Below are positions 11,863-22,400 of a stretch of 64,000 nucleotides of DNA, piece by piece. Made by a program: the position numbers and the translations under genes. This DNA is from Sporothrix humicola (lineage: Eukaryota; Ascomycota; Sordariomycetes; Ophiostomatales; Ophiostomataceae). The notes beneath the pieces are model-generated. The model searched no databases, was not told where the DNA came from, and worked only from the letters and a program-made list of their open reading frames with translations. How positions within the stretch are numbered: the first letter of the stretch is position 1; every line of letters starts with the position of its first letter. Location: the NCBI GenBank assembly GCA_021396245.1, contig WNYE01000121.1, positions 27,710 to 91,709 on the forward strand. Direction: 5' to 3'.

Positions 11863-12717
11863 GTTGGCGATGGCACTTAAGTCGAAAGAACGCAGAGAAC
11901 AAATTCGAAACACCGGTAGAGACTGTTGGGTGAGGAGGAATAGTTTGAAGCTCAGACAGGGAGACCTGAGATAACTTCGAGGAAAAGACCCCGGCTTGTT
12001 GTCTCCGCACAGCTTGGGGCATTTATAAAAATAAAAGTCGAGAGAGGACGTGCAATGGAAGCGGGGAAACAGATTAGATGAGGCGGCTGTTTGTGGTCGA
12101 CCGTTTTGCCGTGCTGTCGTTTATTGTTTAATTGATTCGCACCTTGAGATGACGGGAGGAAATATCCCGTCGTATATTTCTCTCCGCAGTGCCATAACTG
12201 CCTACGGTAATTGTAGAGTCAGGACATCGCTTACAGCAGTCAACTTTATCCGTCTCGGCTTCTTAATTGATCCTGTTCCTGCTCTTCGGCAGAGCTGGAC
12301 TCCCAGCAAGTCGTCGAATTCACCTGCAGTTGCTCCCTCGAAAGGTCAAATATGACCAAGATACCTTTAAGTAAGCTAAAATAGGACACAATTATTTAAT
12401 AAGTTATCATCAAGTAAATTAAGACGTCACGAGCAACAGGATGCAGGATGCAGGCCCTCCAGAGTGAATGCATTTTGACTGGAGCATGCGTGTAAGTGAA
12501 TGAGATTTCCTTGTTAGGACTAGCGTAGTTTGGCGTCCCCTGTCTGTTGACATTCTTATCGCGATAAGAGCTACAGTACCAAACGCGTGCAACGCGTGTT
12601 TGATCTTACGAAAATCCAGCATCGACGACGACGACGAGGACAGCATCGTCTGCAGCGACAATTACAAGGAAGACAACGAAAAGACATTTGCCGACCTCCC
12701 AAATTATCCCCCCCACG
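11863..12717. promoter_or_regulatory. Divergent intergenic region
   Basis: Lies between the minus-strand secreted protein and the plus-strand CHORD-like gene and probably holds both promoters. A minus-strand TATA (TTTATAAAT) is at 12020-12028. Two ACGCGT hexamers occur within 16 bases near 12580-12597, about 130 bases before the CHORD-like ATG. No gene is visible. Confidence 0.4.
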
Positions 12718-13443
12718 ATGGACACAATCCACAATGCCCCGCACGATGTCGCGCACGTCATCCTCGTTGCTCTGTGCTACAACGACAGCGACCAGCTCAC
12801 GAAAGCCCTTAAAATGATCAGGCAGTACGAGAACAGTGCGGGCCAGCGCAAGAATGGCCTAGTTCAGCCTGTGGCGGGGCTAAAGAGGAAAGCTGACGCA
12901 AGTGAGGTCAACGAGGTCAACGAGGTCAACGGGGTCAACGAGGCCAGTGATGCCGGCCTCGCCGGCACGCCCGAGGACCAAACCAAAAAGCTGCTGGTGT
13001 GCCACACGTGCAACGCCATTTTCACTCCCGCAACGCAGCGCGGCCGCTCCGTCTGCCGCTTCCACACCCGCAACCAGTACCCCGAGGAGATGGGCCGCTA
13101 CTTATTCGACGATGAGGAGCACTACCCCGAGCGACGCTACGGCTACCGCGAGGGCTACCGGTGGCTGTGCTGCAGGCGGCCCGTTGTTGACGAGACGCTT
13201 GGCTGTCGCAAGCGGAACCACCATGTGTCGCTGCAGGAGTATGGCGCCAAGATAAGAAGGAAGGAAGAAAGGAAGCGCGCCAAACGGGCAAAACGCCTCA
13301 TAACGATAACGGCACTGACGGCGCCGGACGTGCCCGTCGTTATTAACAGCGACGAGGACGACGACAACGAAAACCTATCTGACGACGTCAGCGATACACA
13401 CCCAAGCGAGGATGAGGGCCCTGGTGATGAGGGCGGGAAGTGA
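12718..13443 (+). CDS. CHORD-like Cys/His protein, copy 1
   Basis: A 241-residue protein. Residues 5-35 (APHDVAHVILVALC) resemble an F-box-like or short helical motif. A low-complexity stretch of V-N-E triplets at 64-75 comes from a 9-base repeat (12903-12944). The core holds Cys95, Cys98, Cys113, His116, Cys151, Cys152, Cys163 and His168/169. This gives C-x2-C-x14-C-x2-H then CC-x10-C-x4-HH. The order resembles CHORD zinc domains (C..C, C-x-YH, CC, C..H), but the match is by motif only. The tail is basic then acidic (SDEDDD). The start is the second ATG because it aligns with the start of the paralogue at 14180. Likely nuclear or cytosolic; role unknown. Confidence 0.7.
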   Translation: MDTIHNAPHDVAHVILVALCYNDSDQLTKALKMIRQYENSAGQRKNGLVQPVAGLKRKADASEVNEVNEVNGVNEASDAGLAGTPEDQTKKLLVCHTCNAIFTPATQRGRSVCRFHTRNQYPEEMGRYLFDDEEHYPERRYGYREGYRWLCCRRPVVDETLGCRKRNHHVSLQEYGAKIRRKEERKRAKRAKRLITITALTAPDVPVVINSDEDDDNENLSDDVSDTHPSEDEGPGDEGGK

Positions 13444-14179
13444 AGGAAGGATAGCAAAAAGAATGTGGCCAACGGGCCGATATGATGATGATGGATTGAT
13501 ACCAAAGGGCAGGTGCTCGTAATTCGCTTAGATGCGAAGATAATGTTTAATACGATGTATAATATTTTATTTTCACTACTTCACAGGCTTTGAACGGATT
13601 GGAAATTTTAAACGAATTTTTTCATCATCTTGGTGATAATGTTCGACGTTTTTGAATAAAAAATGTAACGAAACAAATTTGCTTTTCATCTTAAAGTTTG
13701 CAAGAACAGTTTTTTAAGAAAAAACGAGCCAAATTTGACCAAACTACATGGAAACTATAGAGAAACCGAGTTGTGACCCAATTTGAGTATTTTGACCTGA
13801 AAATGGCAATTAGAACAAGATCGTTTGATTTACAATCCTCTTCTTTTGCGAGAAAAAGGGGTGGAAACGTAGAGTAAACAAACTCCAGCTGAAGGATGCA
13901 AGCCGAAAAGGGTTTAGCGCCAATTAGACACAGCACCAAGCAAGCTGCCGATAAGGATTTACAGGGGCTGCGATAAGAAACAGTACTATAATTTAGTGAA
14001 GCTAAAGTGCAAACGCGATGCGACGCGACGTGACACGACAAATTTTGTTCGTTTGCATTTCGTTTGCAGCTCGTTTCCGACATCTTTTCACGAGCCTCGA
14101 AGCAGCATATATACCGCGAGTCGTCGCTATCAGTCGAAAACAAAAACACACACCGACACTCACGCACAACACCGCCAAG
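13444..14179. other. AT-rich intergenic region
   Basis: AT-rich, with no gene on either strand. A 327-codon minus-strand frame spans 13691-14674, but most of it is the shadow of the next gene. A TATA-like CATATATACC at 14106-14115 precedes the ATG of the second CHORD-like copy by about 70 bases. Confidence 0.4.
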
Positions 14180-14932
14180 ATGATGGACTTTGTCAATGGC
14201 ATCCCCGACAATGTCGCCCGCACCATCCTCGTGCATCTCTGCCACGACGACCTCCCGACCCGCGAAAGGGCCACCGAAATGATCCGCCAGCACATTGACG
14301 CGCGCAAGGACATGGCCCACCAGGTCGTCCGGGGCGAGCGCCGCAAGATGCCCGACTACAAAGGAGACCTGATGTCCTGTGGCCAGTGCAAGGAAATCTT
14401 TACCAAAGACACGCAACGAGGCCGCTCCATCTGCCGCTTCCACCCGGGGCAGCGCATCATTGAGGAGGGCGACGAACGCTGAGACGACTACCAGGGGGAG
14501 ATTGCCGACAGCGGCCCCCAATTCGACCCCGAGTTTTTGATTGATGAATCCCCTGAATGGTTCAAGTGGTCTTGTTGCGGCCGCGACGGCGAGGACGAGG
14601 GCTGCCGCAAGCGCAACCACCACGTCTCCGTGCAGTCGTGCTACAAGTTGGATCCCCGCGCGCTGGATGCGCACCGGGCGTGGTTGGCCCGGCGTGAGAA
14701 GGCGCGGGCCATCCTGGCGGAGCCAATGGTGCCGCCGCCCATGAACGATGGCGACTACGGCTCCGACTCGGTGCTCCTCGACCAGGAGAGCGGGTACGAG
14801 TCCGAGGAGAGTGAAAGCGACGACAGTGCCATCGAGGACTATGACTACACGCCGGTGGCGAGTGAGTCAGTGTACGCCGGGCACAGCTACCAGACGCCGC
14901 GGCGGCCACGGAAGCGGGCTCGGCTGGCTTGA
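14180..14932 (+). pseudogene. CHORD-like protein, copy 2, with in-frame TGA
   Basis: A paralogue of the preceding gene. It has the same N-terminal IPDNVARTILVHLC motif, C-x2-C (67, 70), RGRSICRFHPG with Cys85/His88, then WSCC and GCRKRNHHVSV. The frame is open from 14180 to 14932 (251 codons) except for one TGA at 14480-14482, codon 101, between the two halves of the zinc motif. No GTRAGT donor or acceptor pair spans the stop, so an intron is unlikely. The downstream 150 codons keep clean coding pattern. Either a recent nonsense mutation, a sequencing error, or readthrough; readthrough has no supporting CTA context. The acidic, Ser-rich tail ends in a basic RPRKRARLA that could be a nuclear signal. 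Confidence 0.75.
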
Positions 14933-15796
14933 GGGACAAGGGTGACGAGGCATGGGATACGAGGAACGGATGTCGGTAATTTGTGTCTTTGGTTATTTTG
15001 GGTATTTGTCGGTGTTTTCTGGGCGCGTCTCATGAGTAGGTGAATAATACTAGGCAGGGAGCATTACAAGCTAGCGAATTGATTTCAATCGAAATGGGCA
15101 AGAATCCCCCCCGATGAACTCGATGGACTCGACGAACTCGACGTAGTCGACCGACAGAAGCAAGTGTGGCCTTGTGTTTGTCAAAAAGACTAGGCATTTG
15201 CCCGAGGACGTTTCGAGTTTGCTTCATATTGATTCTAGTGTGATACCAGACTGTCGAGTCGATTTGGGAACAAAGGATGCTGTGGAGTGAACAAAGTAAA
15301 CGAGGCCATGAACCAACGAGACTCCATCGAAATGGAGGTGCTGTTCATGAGCTGAACAGCCTTTTGTGTCTTTGTCCAGATTACGACTCCTTTCTGTTGA
15401 TAGTAGGATCTTGAGCAAGGTCAGAGACGTGAAAACTTTTGTTGTGACTTTGAAAGAATACAGAAGGAGTACAGATTTTGTTTTGCTCCTTCGCAAATAT
15501 TCTTTTGCATTCCATACGATTCCTGACATATCACTACACTACTAGCAAGGTTTGTTCCTACCAAAACTTCATTGAAAAAAAAAACCTGCAGAAATCAACA
15601 ACAACATTCGATTAACGTGATTGCAATGTTCCCTCTTTGAAAAGTGATAAATTATCCTTCTATCTCCGACTTAAAAACTAAAAGAAAAAAAGAAGCCGCC
15701 CAACCTAAAAGAGTAGAGTTCAAGGACCATGCATCCAATATCTGATCAAGGTCCTGTAATTACTGTCAAGTCGTCCACATGACAGCATTTTGTGCT
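14933..15796. other. Intergenic region
   Basis: No gene supported on either strand. GAACTCGA/GACTCGA short repeats occur at 15115-15145. GTGAAC- and TTCATG-type words near 15290-15350 resemble those upstream of array genes, but no coding remnant could be read. Confidence 0.35.
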
Positions 15797-16504
15797 TCAC
15801 GCGGCCTCCTCAGCGTTAACTTCACTGTCATCCTTAGCGCCAGAGTCGGCCCCGGTAAAAACCTCGCCTCTGGCTATCGCCTCTCCTCTATGCTTTAAGA
15901 AAGCTGCGAAGATTTCTTCCAACAGGTCCTTACGGATGTATCTGTTCCTGTACGCGAGGTATTTGTTGTCCGCATCGGCCTCACCCCCAAAGAAGCCCCC
16001 GTCTTCTTTGTATTGCTTGTCAACATCCAAAGGAGCTTTTCCGGGACGGAGCATATCCGAGGAACGTCTGGCTTTGATCCGGCCATGAGGAGAACCATAA
16101 AATGTCTCCTCCACCGCTATGGCCATTCGGTCCCTTGGAGCTAGATTGGGGTCGTCCTTGTCAATGTCTCCATCCTCGTCTTTGTCGTCGTCATCGTTGT
16201 CGCTGTCAGCGAATTCAAGACGGGGTTCTAGCGCAGCCAGGTGATAGATGGCAGCGTTTAGGTCCTTAAAGAAATGCCGATCATAGGTCCACACGCCGTC
16301 GTCTGGGACGAGCGACTTTAGAATATCATCCGGTAGCTCACGCTCCATTAATTGTTGAATTTGACCGTTGCTCAACGCCATCATTTCGGGGTTGTCATGA
16401 TAATGTTTACGGACATAATCTCTGATGATATCGGCTAGTAAGCGGCGATCTTTACGAAGGGTCTCACGCTTTAATTTCGGTGGAGGAGGTGCGTCAGGAG
16501 CCAT
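15797..16504 (-). CDS. Array family subgroup 1, reversed copy
   Basis: A 235-residue protein in one exon, the only array member on the minus strand. The N-terminal helix LLADIIRDYVRKHYHDN is a divergent form of the family's R-L-x-L-A helix. RHFFKDLNAAIYHLA at about 80-95 corresponds to the DFHVAxxNL core. A long Asp/Glu/Lys run follows (104-120). GGFFGGEAD and the C-terminal LLEEIFAAFLKHRGEA helix match the neighbouring plus-strand gene at 17682. No signal peptide or membrane helix; predicted soluble and acidic. A minus-strand TATA (GTATAAATAC) sits at 16621-16630. Product family unknown to me. Confidence 0.75.
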   Translation of the reverse strand: MAPDAPPPPKLKRETLRKDRRLLADIIRDYVRKHYHDNPEMMALSNGQIQQLMERELPDDILKSLVPDDGVWTYDRHFFKDLNAAIYHLAALEPRLEFADSDNDDDDKDEDGDIDKDDPNLAPRDRMAIAVEETFYGSPHGRIKARRSSDMLRPGKAPLDVDKQYKEDGGFFGGEADADNKYLAYRNRYIRKDLLEEIFAAFLKHRGEAIARGEVFTGADSGAKDDSEVNAEEAA

Positions 16505-17681
16505 GGTTGGTGGAGAGTGTGGTGTTTGCGTTTGTGTGTATTTGAATGTTGTTGTTGTTCTGTCGTAGAGGTGGATGTAACAGGAAATGACAATAATAGG
16601 GCCCAGACGAGACGAGACGAGTATTTATACAACTGTTGATGGTAAGTAGAAGTAGAGCTGCTCACACCCTGATAAAGCAGTCCTTTGACCTGATCAGTGC
16701 TCAAATGTAGGACACCTTTCACTTGTATTTTCAACACGGTTCTTTGTTTGTGTCTATATACATCGACACTCAAACTGCAAAGGGGGAGCAGGATCTCGGT
16801 AAAGGCCAGAACCTTGGAGGGATGCACTTTTTGTTCCTGCCACGACTCAAAATAGGACGGAACAAACAAAGCTTGTTCCATAAATAATTCCAAACATCCA
16901 TATCCGTCATGCCAACGAACACCACCCGTGCTATGTATCTCTTTTATGAATTCTCAGACAAGAGAGACACCACACTCTCCCTTGAGGACCGACCTGATCT
17001 TGATTGTCGACCTAGGTTGGTAACAAAGAATGACGAGGAGTGAACGGAGGCAGTCTTTTCATATAGATTTAGATTTATGCACTGTAATTGGACGGAGCAG
17101 CTAGACAAAACTGTTCTTTGTCCTTTCATTCTACTCGTCAAGGTTTGTATGGAGCATAACTTGGCCAAAGCCAAAACTTCTGCTTTGAGGCGCTGGGATT
17201 GAGGACTGAGGATAGAGGAAGGGAGAATGGAAAGTAAAAAATAGAACAGAACTAGACTACGGCATATGCACAAAAGACCATAGTTTCACAAAAGTTTGCA
17301 TAGTTATACTGACTTTGGCCTTCAGGAAGGTAACATAGTGCTCCTGCCTTTGTTTGCATTTGCCCCTTTTTGTTTCATTTATATCTGTCTCTGCCTCCAC
17401 CTGAATTCCTCTACACCAGTTTTTGTTCCATTTATATCCATGCCAACCTACACCCGTATCCCTTTACATCTGTATTCTTTCCTTACTTTGACCAATTATA
17501 ACTGTTCCCTAAGTCCATCAGCGCATATAAAAACTCGATGATATCTCTTCCCACTTATGGAATTTTTGAAATCGTCCTCGGGATATTCTACTTTACTTTA
17601 CTGCAAGATTCTCATTACACAGACACTCGCGACTCTATATTATCAGTTTTAGTTTATCACACATCTTAACCTACCAGAAAC
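16505..17681. promoter_or_regulatory. Divergent promoter region
   Basis: Separates the reversed subgroup 1 gene from the start of the plus-strand array. A minus-strand TATA is at 16621-16630 and a plus-strand TATA (CATATAAAAA) at 17524-17533, about 150 bases before the next ATG. Repeated GTTC-TTTG and GGACGGA words near 16738-16870 and 17088-17130 suggest an old inverted duplication. No gene visible. Confidence 0.4.
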
Positions 17682-18533
17682 ATGACGAAAAAGAAGAGCG
17701 GAGTCAAATCCGGCAAAAAGAAGCAAGAAGATGCGCCCGCCCCGCCGACTACGGGTGACCCTACGCCATCCACGAGCGACACTACACCAGCCACGGAGAA
17801 CAACATCACGTTCAACATGTGCAAATTTGTAGCCCTCTTTTTTGATCAGGAGATCAAGAAGAGATATCAGGACAAAACAGCGCTGCGCGATCTCGATTAC
17901 CCACAAATCTTTAAGATGACAGAATATGTTATCATGAACTCATATCAGCCGGGATCCGACGGCCCACTGAAGGAGTGCGCGGTCATCGCCTTCAACCAAC
18001 TTGCGGCCAAGGACCCCAGCATTGAAGGCGACAGGAATTTTATGCTCAGACTGGTGGAAAGGAGAGCCACAGAGCTCGCCGCAATTGCCGAAGAGAATAA
18101 TGAGTCCTTTGATCTTTATGCGACTGATACAGCGAGCGCAACGAACGCAACGAGTGCAACTAGCGCAACGATCACAACGGACACAACGGACACAGCGGGC
18201 ACAGCGGGCACAGCGGGCCCAACAGGCACGGCGGGAACAGCGGGCGCAACGGGCACAACAGGCGCAACGGATGCCGGTGCCTTGTATGCCAACGCCGGTG
18301 GTTCTGGTTCTTCCGGATCTTCTGGTTCCTCTGCAGCCCCCGGCGCCTCTGATAAGGACCCCTACCACGACTACAAGCTCAATGGCGGTTTTTTCGGCGG
18401 CGAAAACGACATCACTAAAGAGAACATCCGCTACATCACGGGGAACGAAGTCTTTGACACGTTTAACAAGAAACGCGCGGAGGAGGCGGCGCGGGAGGCG
18501 GAGAAGGATGCCAAGGCCCACAAGCCCACTTGA
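17682..18533 (+). CDS. Array family subgroup 1, Thr/Ala-repeat protein
   Basis: A 283-residue single-exon protein. Residues 1-45 are Lys/Ser/Pro-rich. A helical part follows (MCKFVALFFDQEIKKRY, then KECAVIAFNQLAAKD) in the position of the family core. Residues 145-200 are a T-A-G/T-x-x tripeptide run, then a Gly/Ser linker. The C-terminal block NGGFFGGEND, then EVFDTFNKKRAEEAAREAEKD, is shared with the genes at 15797 and 19327. No signal peptide. The repeat looks slippage-prone, so its length probably varies between isolates. The core match to the family is weak; membership rests mainly on the C-terminal block and location. Confidence 0.7.
   Translation: MTKKKSGVKSGKKKQEDAPAPPTTGDPTPSTSDTTPATENNITFNMCKFVALFFDQEIKKRYQDKTALRDLDYPQIFKMTEYVIMNSYQPGSDGPLKECAVIAFNQLAAKDPSIEGDRNFMLRLVERRATELAAIAEENNESFDLYATDTASATNATSATSATITTDTTDTAGTAGTAGPTGTAGTAGATGTTGATDAGALYANAGGSGSSGSSGSSAAPGASDKDPYHDYKLNGGFFGGENDITKENIRYITGNEVFDTFNKKRAEEAAREAEKDAKAHKPT
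18120..18275 (+). repeat. In-frame 9-base minisatellite
   Basis: About 17 imperfect copies of a 9-base unit of type ACAGCGGGC/ACAACGGAC lie within the coding region. They encode Thr-Ala-Gly/Thr-x-x triplets and keep frame. Confidence 0.8.
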
Positions 18534-19326
18534 GAAGCTAGGGCTCCGACCGACACCGACATCGATGCTGACGCCGCGACCGACGTAGTCCAATGTCTCA
18601 TGGACATCATGGAACAAAACAAACTGCTATCTTCTGGCAATCAGGAATGATGGCAATGACATCAAGTCAATTGTGCGAGCTGCCGTACCATCAATGTCGA
18701 AAATATTGCAGTTTCGAAAAAGTCTCTGCGGGAGTCAAAGTCTCAAATCTGTTCATTTTGGTCCCCCTTTTTTTTTTCGTTCCTATGCTTCTGTTCAATC
18801 TTTTGCTTGCAGATATTTTTTTCTTTCTGTTTATTCAATTAAGTGGGTTCATCGTTGTTGTTCTGTTCATTTTGAACGTGATGGATGTTCATTCTCCTCA
18901 TTTTGTCCAATCTGTTCATTCTCTTTGTTCTAGTCGTTATTTTCAATACAGGTTTTGTTCATTCTGTTCAATCTTTTGCTTGGAGGTATTTTTCTCTTTG
19001 TGTTCGTTTAATTGATTGTGTTCGTCTTTGTTGTTCTGTTCATTTTGTTCGTGATGGATGTTCATTCTTTCCGTTCTAGCCATCATGTTCAATACACTTA
19101 TTGTTCATTCTGTTCATCCTGTTCATCCTGTGATGCATCTCGTCGCCAGAAACATGTATATAAGTCCACGATGATTTCCTCCTTTGCTGAACTTTCTTTT
19201 TGTAATCATCACAACATCTCACAGTATCTCCAAGCATCATCCTCACTAGACAGCATCCATCCACATATTCAGCCTCTTTCTTCATCTCGACTTTTCAGGT
19301 AAGAAAAATCTTCCACTCCATCAACC
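18534..19326. promoter_or_regulatory. TGTTCATT-rich intergenic region
   Basis: T-rich and dense in TGTTCAT/TGTTCAATC words. A TATA (TATATAAG) is at 19157-19164, 163 bases before the next ATG. No gene visible. Confidence 0.5.
18789..19110. repeat. Tandem duplication, period about 173 bases
   Basis: TTCTGTTCAATCTTTTGCTT at 18789 recurs at 18962. The following bases, including TGTTCTGTTCATTTTG and GTGATGGATGTTCATTC, keep the same order in both copies. Both copies end near TTCAATACA and TTGTTCA. The second copy is diverged and slightly shorter. Confidence 0.75.
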
Positions 19327-19794
19327 ATGGACCCCATCGCCCTCCGCACCGCCCGCCTCCGCCTGGCGTCGGTCATCCACCGCTACATCCAAACCCATTT
19401 TGCCAACTCCGCCGTGCTGACCAGTTTTAGCATTGCCGACCTCCGCGAGCTGGTCTCGCACCGCCCGCTGCCCGGCTGTGAGCTCCGGCGTCCGGCGCCG
19501 CCGCCGATCCCGGCCGACGGCGAGTGGACGATCGAGATGCAGATCAAGGCGGACCTGCACCTGGCCATTTTCAACCTGACCTACATTAAAATCCAGATTG
19601 CCCACGCCCACGACGCCAATGACAGCCAGGACATCAACGACAAGATTATGGCCATGTACGGCGAGGACGACGCTCCCAAAGAAAGTGTCTTCCACAAGAT
19701 CGCCCGCGAGGTCTTTGAGGCGTTCAACAAGGACCGCGCGGAGTGGGCCGCCCGGGAGGCCAAGAAGGCTGCCGAGGCCGACATGGTCACTTGA
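19327..19794 (+). CDS. Array family subgroup 1, compact member
   Basis: A 155-residue, single-exon protein and the simplest readable member. TARLRLASVIHRYIQTHF at 8-25 is the family helix. ADLHLAIFNLTYIKIQIAHAHD at about 76-97 is the core, with the Asp-x-His-x-Ala-x-x-Asn-Leu pattern. A C-terminal helix IAREVFEAFNKDRAEWAAREAKKAAE is shared with the 17682 gene. It links subgroup 1 to the later subgroups because both halves of the signature are clear. TATA at 19157. Soluble; function unknown. Confidence 0.8.
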   Translation: MDPIALRTARLRLASVIHRYIQTHFANSAVLTSFSIADLRELVSHRPLPGCELRRPAPPPIPADGEWTIEMQIKADLHLAIFNLTYIKIQIAHAHDANDSQDINDKIMAMYGEDDAPKESVFHKIAREVFEAFNKDRAEWAAREAKKAAEADMVT

Positions 19795-20728
19795 GGCTTG
19801 TCGGATGAACATTCTCATTCTCGACGAGATCAAGCGGGCCTGATCTGATTTTGGGGATGCTTCTTATCGTTTTCTTCTTCTTTTTGTCAAGTTTTTCTTC
19901 TTTTAGAATAGGTCTCATTATTTTGGTAAGTTTTTCCAACATTTTTTGAATACAAATTGCAATCATTTCAATTATCTACCCCAAATGCAAACAAACCGTG
20001 CTAGTGACCCCATGTGAATGAATCGACTTAAACAGAGTCAAGCAACTGTAAAGTAAGAGTGGAGCAAAAGTTCTGACGTGAAGAGACAATTGTGAATGAG
20101 TTCAAACTTCCTGCAGACCGTGATGTCAATCGGTCGAGCTTATCGAGTGGTGCGCAGTGACGCGGGAGTGAACAAGACAAAGAGCGCTAACAACAAAGAG
20201 ATGCCAAAGTGAACAACATGTGAACAACCATAAATGTGTCAAATGAATGACGCTTTTGTGAAAAATTGTTTGTTTTTGCTGTTTTCGTCATTTCGAATAT
20301 CCTCTTCACGCTTCGTTTTCGATTCACTCGCTCCCAATTCACTCTCTCAATTCGCTCCCCTGATTCACTCTCCCACATCACCACCTCCCACTTCACTCAC
20401 TCATACTTCACTCATTCATACTTCACTCGCTTTTGCTTCACTGTCCATCTACTCCCCCATCCCAAAAGTATAAATACGAGGAGATCTCTACAATTTTCTC
20501 CCATCTCTCCTACTTTTTTTCATCTCTATAATCTCTCGCCTCTCTTTGTCACTGCTGCATTCGTCGGACATGTTCTCTTCGACAGTCTTTCTCCCTCGAC
20601 AGCACATCTATCCGACACTCCTCGTCCTTCGACCTCCCCTCCGACCACCTCCCACTGGCCTCCGGCTTCCTTGCTCCTCGTCTCGATTTCAGCCTCGATT
20701 CACATCCCATGCCACGACAGCCCTCGCG
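19795..20728. promoter_or_regulatory. Promoter with TTCACT array
   Basis: No gene. GTGAAC words cluster at 20020-20225. At 20325-20445 about ten copies of (A/T)TTCACT/TTCGCT follow at 8-14 base spacing. A TATA (TATAAATA) is at 20469-20476. Similar TTCACT runs precede the genes at 50763 and 51864. Confidence 0.55.
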
Positions 20729-22400
20729 ATGGACGACAACGTGACCCGGTACAGGACAGAGCGCGTGCGGCTCGCGCACATCATGTGCCAATACTTTACA
20801 GCCAGCCTGCCCGTCATCGCCACCAGCGTCGAAGAGATCATCGGCATCATCGAGCAGGACATGATGCCCAACCCAGACGACCCCGACGGCCCCGCGATCA
20901 AGCCTCCCCCCCTCGTCCTGCTCATCCCGGGGCAGTTCATCCAGCCCCAAGACATGGCGCCGCCGTATCGCATCAAGGACAAGGAGCATCTCGCAAAAAA
21001 GCTGTCAGAGACAGCGTCCGCTGGCGGTGGTCCTCCCTTCCTCAACAGGACCATGGTGATGCGCATGCAGTCGGGTGTCTTGTTGGGCATCCACAGCCTC
21101 TCGCTGACGCTGTTTGGCTACGTCATGGACAAGTGCATCCGCTACGACTTGAGCATTGCCTTTGCGACGTTAGAGGCCCGTTACCTGGGCGGGCTGGGCT
21201 CTGGGGAGGACTCGATGAGGATTGACGAGGCCGTCATGGCCAGGTACAGTGCAGGGTGTACCGGCTTGGCCGATGCAGCGGGCGTCGAGACAGACAGCAG
21301 GACAGACAGCAGGACTGGTAGTGAGGGCACCGTGAGAGCCACCGACACAAGTGTCGGCGCATCAAGCAAGGCCGCCGAGGCCGATGTGAAGCCCGAAGCC
21401 CCGGGTGACCAAACGGGCAAGGCCAAGAGGAACAAGAAAAAGAAGATGAAGAAGAAGGGCGGGGGCAAGGGGAAGGAGGGGGCTCTTCAGGAAGCCTCTC
21501 TGACCGAGCCTTCTACAGAGGCTCCGACCAACACTGAGGCCGTCCTCAAGACCGCTGGCAAGAGAGTTGAGACCAAAGTGACGCCCGGCGTCCAGACAGA
21601 GGGTGACAAAGGCAAGGACAAGAGCAAGGACAAGGGCAAACAGCCGGCCCTCTACACACCCGGCACCCTCCCCATGACCGGGTCGCAGACCGACACAACG
21701 GCCGTCCCGGCCGTCAACATACACATCTCAAGAGTTGACGATGCCCATGCTCCGGCTCCGGCCCCTGCAACTCCAAGCACCCGATGCTCGACAGTCACCA
21801 ACACCCCCGCCCCTACCGCCATCAGCTGGGCTCCCGACCCAACTCCAACGCAGACAACGCGAATGGACCATTCCGACGGTAAGTACCGGATTGCTTTTAC
21901 ATTTTTCCTCACACTCTAACGTCCTGTCCTCTCCAGAATTCCGTGTCTATCCGTGGCCCATCAACATCCGCACGTCCCACCGGCGCCTCGCCTGCCTCCT
22001 TGCCGACTATGTCCGCAAACATTGGAGCGGAAAAGGAACAAAGACCACTGTCGGCGAGATCGTGCACTGGCTCCAGATGGCCGGCTGCATACACTGGGAC
22101 CCGCACGACCCCATGTGTTTTTTGAAAAGCGACACGGTGTATGCCGTGCGCATGCTGCGCGACAAAAAGGGCTACCCGCTCGACTACAACGCCATGGAGG
22201 CCATGGTCCAGGCAGTTCTGCACGCGTACAACGGCAGAGGGAGGCACAAGGGGTGGTATTCGATCACAACAGGGCTGTCGACGGTGGCGGCGGACGACGC
22301 CGCAGACAAGGGACAGAAGAAGGGCGGCGCTGGTGCTGCCAACAACCCGTACACCTTTCTCGGGGACGGTGCCCTCTCGGGGCATTTCATGTACCTCTGA
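20729..22400 (+). CDS. Array family, two-module fusion
   Basis: Exons 20729-21878 and 21937-22400 (phase-1 intron, 58 bases, CTAAC branch) give 537 residues. Module 1: ERVRLAHIMCQYFTASLP near 10-27, then VLLGIHSLSLTLFGYVMDK in the core position. A long linker follows with KKKKMKKKGGGKGK and Thr/Pro/Asp-rich sequence. Exon 2 begins a second copy of the N-terminal helix (HRRLACLLADYVRKHW) with a short region ending in GWYS. It is over twice the family length. The C-terminus is GHFMYL. An upstream in-frame ATG at 20570 would add an Arg-rich, acid-free leader that could be read as a mitochondrial signal. The CT-rich sequence there looks more like 5' leader, so the 20729 start is preferred. Confidence 0.7.

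Noticed and set aside
13691..14674. 327-codon minus-strand frame
   Set aside because: Its first half mirrors the CHORD-like copy 2 and the rest is AT-rich intergenic DNA; no motif, and the opposite strand explains the openness.
20546..20728. N-terminal extension or mitochondrial leader of the 20729 protein
   Set aside because: CT-rich leader composition gives Ser/Pro/Leu/Arg by chance; the same happens ahead of other genes. Kept only as an alternative.
21735..21936. Separate start for the second half of the 20729 gene
   Set aside because: A good GT-AG intron with CTAAC joins both halves in frame, so one gene is simpler.
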